From Corynebacterium urealyticum (GTDB taxonomy: Bacteria > Actinomycetota > Actinomycetes > Mycobacteriales > Mycobacteriaceae), in NCBI GenBank assembly GCA_020741275.1, contig DYZK01000007.1:1-64000 (forward strand): 64,000 nt of DNA, read 5' to 3'. The notes beneath the pieces were generated by a model that had not been told where the DNA came from, made no database searches, and worked only from the letters and a program-made list of their open reading frames with translations. The translations under genes were made by a program, and so were the position numbers. This document shows positions 26,272 through 35,581 of this stretch, in pieces; position 1 is the stretch's first letter, and each line of letters starts with the position of its first letter.

Positions 26272-27623
26272 TGACCGCCCCGACCACCCTCACCGAATCC
26301 ACCACCACGACCACCGGGGCCGATCAGGCGAGCGCAACCACGGCGACGTCCTACGAAGAAGCCCCGACCCTGCGCCTGTGCACCGCAGGCTCCGTCGACG
26401 ACGGCAAGTCCACCTTCGTGGGCCGCCTGCTGCACGACACCAAGTCCATCCTGGCCGACCAACTGGAGTCCGTGGAGCGCGTCTCCGCCGCCCGCGGCCT
26501 GCAGAACCCTGACCTCTCGCTGCTGGTCGACGGCCTGCGCGCAGAGCGTGAGCAGGGTATTACCATCGACGTGGCCTACCGCTACTTCGCCTCCGACCGC
26601 CGCAGCTTCATCCTCGCGGATACCCCGGGCCACGTTCAGTACACCCGCAACACCGTTACCGGCATGTCCACCTCCGATCTGGTGGTCATCCTCGTCGACG
26701 TCCGTAACGGCGTGATCGAGCAGACCCGCCGTCACCTGACCGTCGCCGCCCTGCTGGACATCCCGCAGGTTATCGTCGCTGTGAACAAGATCGACGCGGT
26801 GGACTACTCCCAGGAGGCCTTCGACACCGCCGCGAGCCAGGTTCGCGAGCTCGTCGACGAGCTGCGCGGGGCCTTCGGCGAACAGAAGCTGCCGGTCGTG
26901 GACATCGTCCCGATCAGCGCGCTGGTGGGCGACAACGTCGTCTCCAAGTCCGAGAACACCCCGTGGTACGAGGGCGAATCCGTGCTGACCATCCTCGAGG
27001 ACGCCCGCCCCGCCGCCGTGGCCACCGAGGAATTCCGCTTCCCGGTGCAGTTCGTCATCCGCGACCACGCCACCGACTACCGAGGCTACGCCGGCCGCAT
27101 CACCTCCGGCGAGGTCGCGGTCGGGGACACGGTGCACGCTGGCTTCCGCAGCTCCCGCGTCGCTGGCATCGACACCCCGGACGGCCCGCAGCAGCGTGCC
27201 ACCGCCGGGCAGTCCGTCACCCTCCGCCTGGAGGATGAGCTGGACATCTCCCGCGGCTCCATCCTTTCCGACGAGACCCTGCCCGAGCCGGTCACCCAGT
27301 TCTCCGCCCTGGCCTTCCACCTGGCGGATGCTCCGGTGCGGGTCGGTTCCAACCTGCTGCTGCGCTACGGCCCGGCAGAGGTACGCGCCCGCGTGCTCGG
27401 CATCGACGAGCAGCTGAGCATCGCCGATGGCGCGGCTGCGGAGGCAGGGGAGGCCGGGGAGCCGGCCACTGCCCTGGAGCAGAATGACGTCGCCCGCATC
27501 CGCGTGGCTGTGGCCGACCCACTTTCGGTGGAGGCTTACGTCCGGGGCGGGCAGACGGGCTCGTTCCTGCTGATCAACCCCTCGACCGGGGACACATTGA
27601 CCGCGGGCTTGGTGAGCAGCTGA
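26271..27623 (+). CDS. cysN: sulfate adenylyltransferase large (GTPase) subunit
   Basis: GTPase subunit that drives APS synthesis. 450 aa. G-motifs are AGSVDDGKSTFVGRLL (G1), DTPGHVQYTRN (G3) and NKID (G4); EREQGITIDVAYRYF covers G2. It has no C-terminal APS-kinase (CysC) domain, matching the APS-type CysH next to it, so PAPS is not needed for reduction. It begins at ATG 26271 on the cysD stop. Confidence 0.95.
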   Translation: MTAPTTLTESTTTTTGADQASATTATSYEEAPTLRLCTAGSVDDGKSTFVGRLLHDTKSILADQLESVERVSAARGLQNPDLSLLVDGLRAEREQGITIDVAYRYFASDRRSFILADTPGHVQYTRNTVTGMSTSDLVVILVDVRNGVIEQTRRHLTVAALLDIPQVIVAVNKIDAVDYSQEAFDTAASQVRELVDELRGAFGEQKLPVVDIVPISALVGDNVVSKSENTPWYEGESVLTILEDARPAAVATEEFRFPVQFVIRDHATDYRGYAGRITSGEVAVGDTVHAGFRSSRVAGIDTPDGPQQRATAGQSVTLRLEDELDISRGSILSDETLPEPVTQFSALAFHLADAPVRVGSNLLLRYGPAEVRARVLGIDEQLSIADGAAAEAGEAGEPATALEQNDVARIRVAVADPLSVEAYVRGGQTGSFLLINPSTGDTLTAGLVSS

Positions 27624-28393
27624 TGTTTAGCGAGTCTTTCGCCCAGCCTGAGCCGGTGATCGTGCTGGCTCACGGCTCGCGACGCCGCGGCGCCGAGGAT
27701 GTTGTGCACGCGATTGCCCGCGAGGTCGGTGCGCGTGCCGCCTTCCTGGACTTCTCCGAATTCACCTTGGACGCCGTGGTCGGCGAGCTGCGAGCCGCTG
27801 GTCACCGTCGGGCTGTCGTCATGCCCTTGCTGTTCACCAGCGCCTTCCATCTGCGGAAGGACGTCCCGGCGGCCATCGCGGAGGCGGAGCGGAACCACGG
27901 GGTGGCCCTGCGAGCCACCGAACCGATTGGTTTGGGCACTGATGTGGCTGAGCTCCTCGTGGCTCAGTGGCGAAAGGCTCACGGCCACCGCGCGGTGGCC
28001 ACTTCGGTGGGCGACGCGGTGGTGTACGCTGTCGGATCCTCTGTGCCGGGCGCCAACGAGGCGGTCGAGGATTTGGCCGCCGAAGTCGGCCGCTTGCTGG
28101 GGATTCCCGCGCGGGCGATCTTCGCCACCGGCGGGGGAATCAGCGTGGCCCAGCACCGCGAGGAGCTGGATCGGCGCGCTGGGGCGCAGGCCGCACCCAC
28201 CGCGGTACTGCCGCTGTTCTTCGCCCCGGGTCTGCTGCTGGATAAGGCCACAGATGTGCCGGGCACGATCGCTGCGGGCCCACTCGGCACCGCGATCGCC
28301 CCGCTGGTGACCGCACGGGTCGCCGTCCTGACCGGCACGGCGCCCGCTGGTGCCGCGGCTAGCCACTGGGCTACAGAGAGGGTGCCGGCATGA
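27623..28393 (+). CDS. cysY: CysY, sirohydrochlorin chelatase (CbiX-like)
   Basis: 256-aa CbiX-family chelatase expected to insert iron into sirohydrochlorin to make the siroheme of CysI. VLAHGSRRRGAEDVV at the N-terminus holds the catalytic His; a second repeat-like half has VGSSVPGANEAVEDL and VLPLFFAPGLLLDK. The start shares a base with the cysN stop, and its stop overlaps cysZ by 4 nt. The cysHDNYZ order equals C. glutamicum. Confidence 0.88.
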   Translation: MFSESFAQPEPVIVLAHGSRRRGAEDVVHAIAREVGARAAFLDFSEFTLDAVVGELRAAGHRRAVVMPLLFTSAFHLRKDVPAAIAEAERNHGVALRATEPIGLGTDVAELLVAQWRKAHGHRAVATSVGDAVVYAVGSSVPGANEAVEDLAAEVGRLLGIPARAIFATGGGISVAQHREELDRRAGAQAAPTAVLPLFFAPGLLLDKATDVPGTIAAGPLGTAIAPLVTARVAVLTGTAPAGAAASHWATERVPA

Positions 28394-29460
28394 GGAAGAT
28401 CCTGCTTTTCGCCATCGCTGGTCTCGCTGCACAGCTAGTCGACGGCGCCCTGGGCATGGCCTTCGGCGTCACCGCCACGACGGTGCTGCTAATCACCGGC
28501 ATCGGCCCCGCCGCGGCCAGCGCCGCCGTGCACATCGCCGAGGTGGGCACGACCGCCGCCTCTGGTACGGCCCACTGGAAGCTCGGTAACGTTCACTGGC
28601 CCACCGTTTTCGCCCTTGGTGTGCCGGGCGCGATCGGCGCCTTCCTAGGAGCGACGGTGCTCTCCAGGATCTCCACCGCGGCCGCCGAGCCAGTGGTGAC
28701 GAGCTTCCTGCTCCTGCTCGGATTGTGGCTGCTCTTCCGCTCGATCTTCCTCTCCAGCGCCAAGCAGGCGTCGAAGACTAAGGAAGAAAAGCAGCGGGAC
28801 ACCGCGCGCCGGGCGCCTCGCACCCGCGTCGGGCTGGGTCTTCTGGGGATCACCAGTGGATTCCTGGACGCCAGCGGTGGCGGCGGATGGGGGCCCATGA
28901 CCACCTCCACACTTCTGACAGTTGGTAAGACTCAGCCGCGGAAGGTGATCGGAACGGTCAGTGCCTCGGAGTTCCTGGTTTCTATCTCGGCATCCGTGGG
29001 CTTTATCTTCGGGCTGGGTCCGCAATTCCTATCCTTGTGGCAGCCGGTAGCGGGCCTGCTGGTCGGCGGTGTGATTGCCGCACCGATCGCGGCCTGGGCC
29101 GTGAGTCGCATCAACCCCACCGTCCTCGGTGGCCTGGTGGGGCTTCTGCTTGTTCTGCTGAACTCCTCGCGCCTGGTGACCGGGGGAACGGTGAGCTTGC
29201 GCGCGGTGGAGATCGGCCTGGCCGTCCTCGCCGTCATCGTGCTCTGGGGGGTGTGGCGTGGCAAAGCTGGGGCCCGCGCTAAGGCGGCTGCTGAGGATTC
29301 TGCTGAGACGGCAACCGAGAACTGTGGTGCAACGCAGGCTTCCCAGGCAGACGTAGACGGCTCCGCCGAGACAGCGGTGGGGCAGGGGGATGCGGACCCA
29401 GGGGCGGGGCGGAATTCCGGCCAGCGCTATAGCCGGGTGCACGCGGGGGAGCGGCGCTAG
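28390..29460 (+). CDS. cysZ: CysZ, TauE/SafE family sulfate permease
   Basis: Membrane protein of 356 aa with about eight hydrophobic segments. The two half-motifs DGALGMAFGVTATT and DASGGGGWGPMTTSTL are typical of TauE/SafE anion transporters; the C. glutamicum homologue in the same position is the sulfate importer. The last ~70 residues are a hydrophilic Ala/Glu/Gly tail not expected in the family. It is the last gene of the cys operon. Confidence 0.88.
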   Translation: MRKILLFAIAGLAAQLVDGALGMAFGVTATTVLLITGIGPAAASAAVHIAEVGTTAASGTAHWKLGNVHWPTVFALGVPGAIGAFLGATVLSRISTAAAEPVVTSFLLLLGLWLLFRSIFLSSAKQASKTKEEKQRDTARRAPRTRVGLGLLGITSGFLDASGGGGWGPMTTSTLLTVGKTQPRKVIGTVSASEFLVSISASVGFIFGLGPQFLSLWQPVAGLLVGGVIAAPIAAWAVSRINPTVLGGLVGLLLVLLNSSRLVTGGTVSLRAVEIGLAVLAVIVLWGVWRGKAGARAKAAAEDSAETATENCGATQASQADVDGSAETAVGQGDADPGAGRNSGQRYSRVHAGERR

Positions 29461-29677
29461 CGCGCTAGGGGGCTGGTGCTGGGGCTCGGTCCGGTGTGGC
29501 CTGCGGATCCGGGGCATGCCACCAGCTGTGGGGCGGCGAGGCAGCGCGGGGGAGCGCTGCCACCTTCCATCCTTAGGCCTTCGAACCGGGGAGATATATA
29601 GGGGTAGAAAAGGGGTGTAGGAAGTCACGATCCGAACGTGCGTTGTGACGCGCGTTACGTTATTGTTTCACCTAGAA

Positions 29678-29693
29678 AGTGAAGCCGATCACA
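29678..29693 (+). promoter_or_regulatory. GlxR (CRP-type) site upstream of pta-ackA
   Basis: AGTGA-N6-TCACA, one base off the GlxR consensus TGTGA-N6-TCACA, 86 bp before pta. The 29461-29778 spacer holds no gene; this is its clearest signal. cAMP/GlxR control of pta-ackA is known in C. glutamicum; binding here is inferred. Confidence 0.55.
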
Positions 29694-29778
29694 GTGATAG
29701 TTGTGGGTAACGAACCTACCACTGACAAAAGAGAACTGTGGTCGGCTAACCGCTACGAAGCCCTGGAGGATGAACTAG

Positions 29779-31200
29779 GTGATCGTCAAAGCAGTCGTAA
29801 GCCCCCTGGCTAGCGCAGCAGCGCAGCGCCCCAAGATCATCAAGGCGACTAACGCCGGTGGCGGCAACAGCGCCGACCTTTTTGAGCACATCCGTCCGTC
29901 CCACCCAGACTTCCCCCAGGCCCTGGAATTCGGCAGCACCACCAGCGCCGACGTCCTCGTCGGCACGGGGTCCGTTTCCTTCGACGCCCGCCTCGCCGGT
30001 GCGCTGGGTGCCTCCCACATCCTCGTCGCAGGTTCCGACGCCGACCGCATCTCCGTGCAGCAGTCGCTCGGCCAGCTCGTCCGCATCGGCCGCGTCCCGG
30101 CGGGCATCGCCATGCTGGAGGGTCCGGCCAGCACCTCCTCCGCGCTGGAGTGCGAGGGTGAGGCCATCAGCTACGTCGAGCTGGGCAGCGTCCACAAGTC
30201 CGAGACCCGCGAGCCGATCGTCGGCCCGGAACTCTTCGAGCGCAACCTCATCATCCAGGCCCGTGAGAAGAACGCGCACATCGTCCTGCCCGAGGGCGAC
30301 GACGACCGCATCCTGCAGGCAGCCCACCAGCTGCTCGAGCACAACGTGTGCCGCCTGACCATCCTGGGCGACCCGAGCGCGATCGCTCAGCGCGCCCGCG
30401 AGCTGCAGCTGGACCTCTCCGGCGCGACCCTCACGAACCCGAATAGCGGTACCCAGTTGGAGGAGTTCGCCCAGGACTTCGCGGAGCTGCGCAAGTCCAA
30501 GGGTGTGACCCTCGACGAGGCGCGGGAGACCATGAAGGACATCTCTTACTACGCCACGATGATGGTCCACAAGGGCCTGGCCGATGGTCTGGTCTCCGGT
30601 GCGGCGCACACCACCGCGCACACCATCCGCCCGAGCTTCCAGATCATCAAGACCGCCCCGGGCGCCTCCGTGGTCAGCTCCATCTTCCTCATGGTCATGG
30701 ACGGCTACCTGTGGGCCTTCGGCGACTGTGCGGTCAACCCGAACCCGAACGCTGAGCAGCTCGCCGAGATCGCCGCGGTGTCCGCGAAGACGGCAGCCCA
30801 GTTCGGCATCGACCCGAAGGTCGCGATGCTGTCTTACTCCACCGGAACTTCCGGTGCGGGCGAGGATGTCGAAGCTGTCGCCGCCGCCGTCGAGAAGGCG
30901 AAGGAAGACAACCCGGACCTGCAGCTGGACGGACCGCTGCAGTTCGACGCCGCTGCCGTCGCCTCCGTGGGGCACAAGAAGATGCCGGAATCGGACGTGG
31001 CAGGCAAGGCCAATGTCTTCATCTTCCCTGACCTCAACAGCGGAAACATCACCTACAAGGCGGTGCAGCGTACGGCGAACGCATTGGCGGTCGGCCCGAT
31101 TCTGCAGGGTCTAAACAAGCCGGTCAACGACCTGTCCCGTGGCGCGACCGTTCCGGACATCGTCAACACCGTGGCGATCACCGCGATCCAGGCCGGCTAG
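29779..31200 (+). CDS. pta: phosphate acetyltransferase
   Basis: Interconverts acetyl-CoA and acetyl phosphate, for acetate use or overflow. 473 aa, with an N-terminal ~135-residue domain and a C-terminal PTA_PTB catalytic domain starting at NLIIQAREKNAHIVLPEGDDDRIL (written in parts: IVLPEGDDDRIL). GLADGLVSGAAHTTA, MLSYSTGTSGAG and the final NDLSRGATVPDI are the usual conserved segments. The start is GTG 29779 behind GGAGGA; the ATG three codons upstream runs into a stop. It is followed by ackA 58 bp later. Confidence 0.94.
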   Translation: MIVKAVVSPLASAAAQRPKIIKATNAGGGNSADLFEHIRPSHPDFPQALEFGSTTSADVLVGTGSVSFDARLAGALGASHILVAGSDADRISVQQSLGQLVRIGRVPAGIAMLEGPASTSSALECEGEAISYVELGSVHKSETREPIVGPELFERNLIIQAREKNAHIVLPEGDDDRILQAAHQLLEHNVCRLTILGDPSAIAQRARELQLDLSGATLTNPNSGTQLEEFAQDFAELRKSKGVTLDEARETMKDISYYATMMVHKGLADGLVSGAAHTTAHTIRPSFQIIKTAPGASVVSSIFLMVMDGYLWAFGDCAVNPNPNAEQLAEIAAVSAKTAAQFGIDPKVAMLSYSTGTSGAGEDVEAVAAAVEKAKEDNPDLQLDGPLQFDAAAVASVGHKKMPESDVAGKANVFIFPDLNSGNITYKAVQRTANALAVGPILQGLNKPVNDLSRGATVPDIVNTVAITAIQAG

Positions 31201-31258
31201 GCACTCGAGCTAAAACACCACTCACCCCTCACCACTGCATCCTGAAAGGACAATCACC

Positions 31259-32500
31259 ATGGCACCCTCCGAGCACGATCCAGCAGCAGGCGAGATCGAA
31301 TTCGTCCTGGTTCTGAACTCCGGTTCCTCTTCCATCAAGTTCCAGGTCTTGGACCCGAGTGCAGACGCGCACGAAGAGCCGTTCATTACCGGCATCGTCG
31401 AGAAGATTGGCGAGCCGAAGGGTCACATCAAGATCGCCACGGCCACCACGAAGATGGAGGACTCCCGCCCGATCCTGTCCCACTCGGTGGGCCTGGAGCG
31501 TGCATTCGGCATGATGTCCCTGCTGGGCTGCGGCCCGCAGGACCTGAACCTCATCGCGGTTGGTCACCGTGTCGTGCACGGTGGTGCGACCTTCTCCGAG
31601 CCGGTGCTGATCGACGACAAGATGGTCGCTGAGATCGAGAAGCTCGTCCCGCTGGCGCCTCTGCACAACCCAGCGAACATCGACGGCATCAAGAACGCTC
31701 GCGCCCTGCTGGGCCACGTTCCGCACGTCGCGGTCTTCGATACCGCGTTCTTCTCCACCCTGCCGGAGCACGCGGCGCACTATGGCCTTAACAAGGAGGT
31801 CGCGGACAAGTACCACATCCGCCGCTACGGCTTCCACGGCACCAGCCATGAGTTCGTCTCCCGCGCGGTGCCGAAGATCATGGGCCGCGAGCCGGAGAAG
31901 GTCAACCAGATCACCCTGCACCTGGGCAACGGTGCTTCTGCTGCGGCGATCCGCGGCGGCGAGGCGATCGATACCTCCATGGGCCTGACCCCGCTGGCTG
32001 GTCTGGTCATGGGCACCCGTACCGGTGACATCGACCCGAGTGTGATCTTCCACCTGGCACGCGCTGGCAGCATGAAGGTCGACGAAATCGATAACCTCTT
32101 CAACCGGAACTCCGGTCTGAAGGGCATCGCGGGGGTCAATGATTTCCGCGAGATCAAGGAGCTGATGGACCAGGGCGATCACGATGCCCGCCTGGCCTAC
32201 GAGATCTACATTCATCAGCTGCGTCGCTTCATCGGTTCTTACATGCTGATCCTGGGTCACACGGATGCGATTACCTTCACCGCTGGTGTCGGCGAGAACG
32301 CTGCGTTCGTGCGCAAGGACGCGATGGCTGATCTGGAGGGCTTCGGCATCAAGATCGACGATGATCGCAACCTCAACAAGGAGGGCGTGGAGGGCCCGCG
32401 TGTGATCTCCACGGATGACTCGAAGATCAAGGTCTTCGTGGTCCCGACGAACGAGGAGCTGGCCATCGCGCAGTACGCGATGGAGCTGGCCGAGCAGTAG
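31259..32500 (+). CDS. ackA: acetate kinase
   Basis: Transfers phosphate between acetyl phosphate and ADP. 413 aa, usual length. [17 protein letters not shown] is the N-terminal phosphate-binding signature and [13 protein letters not shown] the second family signature. [12 protein letters not shown] lies near the C-terminus. It carries a ~20-residue polar N-terminal extension before the signature. Start ATG 31259 behind GAAAGGA. A clear terminator follows at 32524. Confidence 0.96.
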   Translation: MAPSEHDPAAGEIEFVLVLNSGSSSIKFQVLDPSADAHEEPFITGIVEKIGEPKGHIKIATATTKMEDSRPILSHSVGLERAFGMMSLLGCGPQDLNLIAVGHRVVHGGATFSEPVLIDDKMVAEIEKLVPLAPLHNPANIDGIKNARALLGHVPHVAVFDTAFFSTLPEHAAHYGLNKEVADKYHIRRYGFHGTSHEFVSRAVPKIMGREPEKVNQITLHLGNGASAAAIRGGEAIDTSMGLTPLAGLVMGTRTGDIDPSVIFHLARAGSMKVDEIDNLFNRNSGLKGIAGVNDFREIKELMDQGDHDARLAYEIYIHQLRRFIGSYMLILGHTDAITFTAGVGENAAFVRKDAMADLEGFGIKIDDDRNLNKEGVEGPRVISTDDSKIKVFVVPTNEELAIAQYAMELAEQ

Positions 32501-32523
32501 GCCTCGCCGAGCAGTGATGGGAT

Positions 32524-32562
32524 AGCTGGTGGCTTGCGGGCCACCAGCTTCTTCCTTTGTTT
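32524..32562 (+). terminator. terminator after ackA
   Basis: AGCTGGTGGC pairs with GGCCACCAGCT, followed by the T-rich TCTTCCTTTGTTTT. Directly after it begins hairpin repeat copy 1. Confidence 0.85.
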
Positions 32563-32616
32563 TGCAGAGTTGAGTGTCGGTTTTCGTGCGTTTTCCGACC
32601 TTAAACTCTGCAAAAC
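32559..32616. repeat. dispersed hairpin repeat, copy 1
   Basis: Outer arms GTTTTGCAGAGTT (559-571) and AACTCTGCAAAAC (604-616) form a perfect 13-bp inverted repeat. Inside are GTCGG and CCGAC arms around TTTTCGTGCGTTTT. Nearly identical copies are at 34162-34219 and, more diverged, 63718-63774. No open reading frame is inside. All copies lie in spacers next to the 3' end of a minus-strand coding sequence. Confidence 0.85.
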
Positions 32617-32628
32617 GGGTGAGGGGAG

Positions 32629-32683
32629 GGCGCGCGGGGCTTTAGCTATCGAGGCCGACCCAGGTGGTGGCCCCGCTGCGGAG
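32629..32683 (-). pseudogene. duplicated 3' end of the moaE-fusion gene
   Basis: These 55 bases repeat 34342-34396 with a single mismatch. They include the last codons of the Mog-MoaE gene ([13 protein letters not shown] and its TAA stop at 32642-32644). Only this tail is present; upstream the sequence switches at 32683/32684 to the end of the phosphoesterase gene. It is a relic of a duplication or insertion event, not a functional gene. Confidence 0.85.
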
Positions 32684-32697
32684 CAAGCGCCGCGCGG

Positions 32698-34020
32698 CTA
32701 GCGCGGGAACTTCACGTAGCTCGGCAGCGCAGCTGGCTTCGCGATGGGCTGCTTCTTCAGCTGCATGTCCACGCCCATGTCCTTGGCGAAGATCAGCCGG
32801 GTGGACTCGTAGATCTTCTCCGAGTTCTCATTGAGCTCGAACACACGCGCACCGCGCAGAGTGTGCTGCTGCCACGTGCCGTCCATCAGGCCATAAGGGG
32901 CGAAACCAGTGCCCGGGCAGTAACCGAGCTCCACGCCGAAGTAGTCGCCTTTATAGCTATTGATGTGGTCGTGGCCACAGTAAATGCCCAGGACATCACC
33001 CCGGTCGCGCGCTGCGCCGTAGATCCCGGAGTTGAAGGAGCCGTAGTACACGTCCTCGTTCTTCACGCCTTCAATGTTGAAGGTGGCCTTGGCCTTGGCG
33101 TGGCTGGCCGCGAGGTGCTTGGCCGGGCCACCGAACCACATGTCGCGGTGCTCGTAGGTGGGGATGTGGAAGTACATGAGGCCAGGGATCTTCGTGCCAT
33201 AGCGCTTCTCAGCCTCGATGGACTTGCCGACGTACCATTCCACCTGAGCTGGGCGGATGTAGTCGTAGCTGGGCACGTCGTCGTTGTCTTGCACGGGGTC
33301 GGCCTCGGGCAGGTAGTTCCCTGAATCGAGCAGCCAAATCGCGAACCTGGCCTGCGCAGGGTTCTTGGCAGACGCGATCAACAGTTGGGCATCGGAGTGG
33401 CCGAAGGGGCGGTCGGGTGCCACCGGGTTCAGGTTGTGCTTGTATTGGCGAACGAACTCGGCCATGTGGCGCTCGTACACGCCGGTGTTGGCGTCCTCGA
33501 CAGAATCTTCATCATGATTGCCGAAGGTGATCGCCCACGGGATGGAGCGGGACTCCATCGGCAGGACCACGTTGTTGATGGCTTCGTAGACCTGGCGGGG
33601 GTTCTTCGGGCCGGAGGTGATGACGTCGCCGTTGATGAGCGCGAAGTTCGGCTTCTCCTGGTCGAGGACTTTGCCCATGAATTCGATGGTGCGGCGGTCG
33701 GTGAGGTGGTCGTCCTGGGTGTCGTTGAACTGGACGATCTTAAAGCGGCCGTTGGGTTGGAAACGCAGTGGGAGCTTGCCGTGGGCGCCCGCGCCGGGGT
33801 TGGTTCCGCCCGGGTGGGAGGAGCCGTTGCTGGAGCCGAAGAGTGAGCTGTGCGATGACTGGGCCTGGGCGTTCGGCGCGAAGCCGGCGGCGGCTGCGGT
33901 GGCGGCGAGGATGGAGCCGCCACCCAGCAGGGAACGGCGGCTGACCTTGCGGTTTGGGGCGGGATTGTCGGATGGCAAGGGGTTGTTCATCTCCGATTGT
34001 TGCGCTGGTTTGTTGGACAA
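32698..34020 (-). CDS. Tat-exported calcineurin-like metallophosphoesterase
   Basis: About 430-440 aa. The N-terminus has a twin-arginine signal SRRSLLGGGS, an Ala-rich core and a probable AxA cleavage site at ANAQAQ-S (NAQA/QS), so it acts outside the membrane. Metallophosphoesterase motifs are QFNDTQDDH (variant of D-x-H), LINGDVI (GD), FGNHDED (GNHD), and YCGHDH (GHxH) late in the chain. It resembles the Dcr2/PIG29-type phosphoesterases related to purple acid phosphatases. The start may be TTG 34020 or ATG 33990; both precede the signal. The gene is bracketed by direct repeats including a copied moaE tail, so it is probably a later arrival at this site. Confidence 0.82.
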   Translation of the reverse strand: MSNKPAQQSEMNNPLPSDNPAPNRKVSRRSLLGGGSILAATAAAAGFAPNAQAQSSHSSLFGSSNGSSHPGGTNPGAGAHGKLPLRFQPNGRFKIVQFNDTQDDHLTDRRTIEFMGKVLDQEKPNFALINGDVITSGPKNPRQVYEAINNVVLPMESRSIPWAITFGNHDEDSVEDANTGVYERHMAEFVRQYKHNLNPVAPDRPFGHSDAQLLIASAKNPAQARFAIWLLDSGNYLPEADPVQDNDDVPSYDYIRPAQVEWYVGKSIEAEKRYGTKIPGLMYFHIPTYEHRDMWFGGPAKHLAASHAKAKATFNIEGVKNEDVYYGSFNSGIYGAARDRGDVLGIYCGHDHINSYKGDYFGVELGYCPGTGFAPYGLMDGTWQQHTLRGARVFELNENSEKIYESTRLIFAKDMGVDMQLKKQPIAKPAALPSYVKFPR

Positions 34021-34161
34021 TCCGAGAGGTTAGGACGCCGAGATGACGTGGAATCAAACGCAGAATGAAGTGTCGCGGGGCGGGGGTGGCCTGGCTGAGG
34101 GTGTGGTTTTGGCCTTCCGTGATTCGCTCGCCCTCATCCGGGTTTTCCCACTCCCATATGC

Positions 34162-34219
34162 GTTTTGCAGAGTTGGATGTCGGTTTTCGTGCGTTTTCCG
34201 ACCTTAAACTCTGCAAAAC
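34162..34219. repeat. dispersed hairpin repeat, copy 2
   Basis: Same 13-bp outer arms and the same inner sequence as copy 1, differing at one or two bases near the 5' arm. The spacer 34021-34354 contains this, a stray third arm at 34260, and purine-rich G/A tracts, but no gene. Confidence 0.85.
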
Positions 34220-34258
34220 GGGAGAGGGGAGGGTGCTCGGGAGTGCGACGCTGCACAG

Positions 34259-34277
34259 CACTCTGCAAAACAGGGGA
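34259..34277. repeat. partial arm of the hairpin repeat
   Basis: CACTCTGCAAAACAGGGGA repeats the right arm and flank of copy 2 (ACTCTGCAAAACGGGAGAGG) about 52 bp further on. It looks like a residue of a second, mostly deleted copy. Confidence 0.6.
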
Positions 34278-34354
34278 GGGAAGTGAAGCGCGAGAGCGGA
34301 AAAAGGGGGAGAGGGGAAGAGGAGCGCGGAAGGGGTGCGGAGGCGCGCGGGACT

Positions 34355-35581
34355 TTAGCTATCGAGGCCGACCCAGGTGGTGGCCCCGCTGCGGAGTTTT
34401 TGCTCCTTCCAGATCGGCACCCGTGCCTTCACCTGGTCAGCCAGCTCCGCGGTGGCGGCGAAGGCCGGGCCCCGGTGCGCGGCGGCGACGATGACGAGGA
34501 ACGCCAGGTCACCGATCTCCAGCGGGCCCGTGCGGTGCGCCACCCAGGCGCGGACCTCGGGGTGGGCGGCCACGACCTCTTCCACGACCTCCCGCAGCAC
34601 GTGCGCCGCGCTCGGGTGGCAGCTATAGGTCAGGGTGTCGACGAGCTCGCCGCCGTCGTGATCGCGCACCACCCCCTCGAAGGTGCTGACCGTGCCCATC
34701 GCCGGGGTGGCGGTGACGTCCTTTGCCGAGCTGAGCAGCGACTCCAGCGGCTCCTCGGTGATCCGAGTGTGGACGACCACGCCCGTCTGCTCCGCGACGT
34801 GCGGCGGGTCGGGGACGGCTGGTCCGTAGCAGCAGCCACTCCCGTGCAGCGTGTGGTTCTGCTCGGCAGCGCTCGACTCAGGGACATGGGTGGGCGCAGG
34901 TGGCGAGGCTTCTGGCGCCGGGCCTTGCGTGGCCTGGGCCCCGTGGTCGCCCCCACCCGCGAGCTGGTCCAGCAGGTGCTCGAGCACGCCGTCCAGCACC
35001 TCTAGGCCGTCGCGCACCCCGCCGCGGGACCCGGGCAGCGTCATGACGAAGGCGTGCTTGGGGCAGGATTCCCGGAGACCGGCAGAGGACGGCCCCGGGG
35101 AGCTACCCTCGGCGTGCGCTGCACGTGGGCGGTCGAGGATCCCGGCGACGCAGCGGGAGAGCACCGCCGTCGGCACCTTTGCAGCGCCCACGCGGAAGAA
35201 CTCAGCGGCGATGCCCGGCAGCGGGCGGGTGAGGAAGCGCTCCACCGCATTCACGGTGACGTCGCTGGGGGAGACCCCGGTGCCACCGGAGGTGAGCACC
35301 ACGTCGGGCAACGCGTCGAACGCCGGGATCGCGGCCCCGCCGCCAGCAGCAGCGCCGCCGGATCCGGTGAAAAGCTGCTCCATGACCGCGGGGACATCCG
35401 CGTCCGCGACGATCAACGCATCCGGGGTCTCGATCCCGCGCTCCCGCAGCCACTCCACGGCCAGCACGCCGGAGCGGTCCTCGTACTCGCCCGCGGCCGC
35501 CCGCGTGGAGGCGACGATCACCAGGCCCGTGCGCCCGGCATTCCTCGCCGCGAGGTCCTGCGCCGATCCCGCGCTAGTCAT
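34355..35581 (-). CDS. moaE: MogA/MoaB-MoaE fusion, molybdopterin synthesis
   Basis: 408-aa fusion. Residues ~1-205 form a MogA/MoaB domain for molybdopterin adenylylation, with [14 protein letters not shown] (the TSGGTG motif) and [13 protein letters not shown] near its end. After a ~60-residue Pro/Ala/His linker (210-270), residues ~275-408 are MoaE, the large subunit of molybdopterin synthase: [27 protein letters not shown], and the active-site lysines in [11 protein letters not shown]. The start ATG 35581 overlaps the moaC stop by 8 nt. The 3' end has been copied to 32629-32683. Confidence 0.9.
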   Translation of the reverse strand: MTSAGSAQDLAARNAGRTGLVIVASTRAAAGEYEDRSGVLAVEWLRERGIETPDALIVADADVPAVMEQLFTGSGGAAAGGGAAIPAFDALPDVVLTSGGTGVSPSDVTVNAVERFLTRPLPGIAAEFFRVGAAKVPTAVLSRCVAGILDRPRAAHAEGSSPGPSSAGLRESCPKHAFVMTLPGSRGGVRDGLEVLDGVLEHLLDQLAGGGDHGAQATQGPAPEASPPAPTHVPESSAAEQNHTLHGSGCCYGPAVPDPPHVAEQTGVVVHTRITEEPLESLLSSAKDVTATPAMGTVSTFEGVVRDHDGGELVDTLTYSCHPSAAHVLREVVEEVVAAHPEVRAWVAHRTGPLEIGDLAFLVIVAAAHRGPAFAATAELADQVKARVPIWKEQKLRSGATTWVGLDS

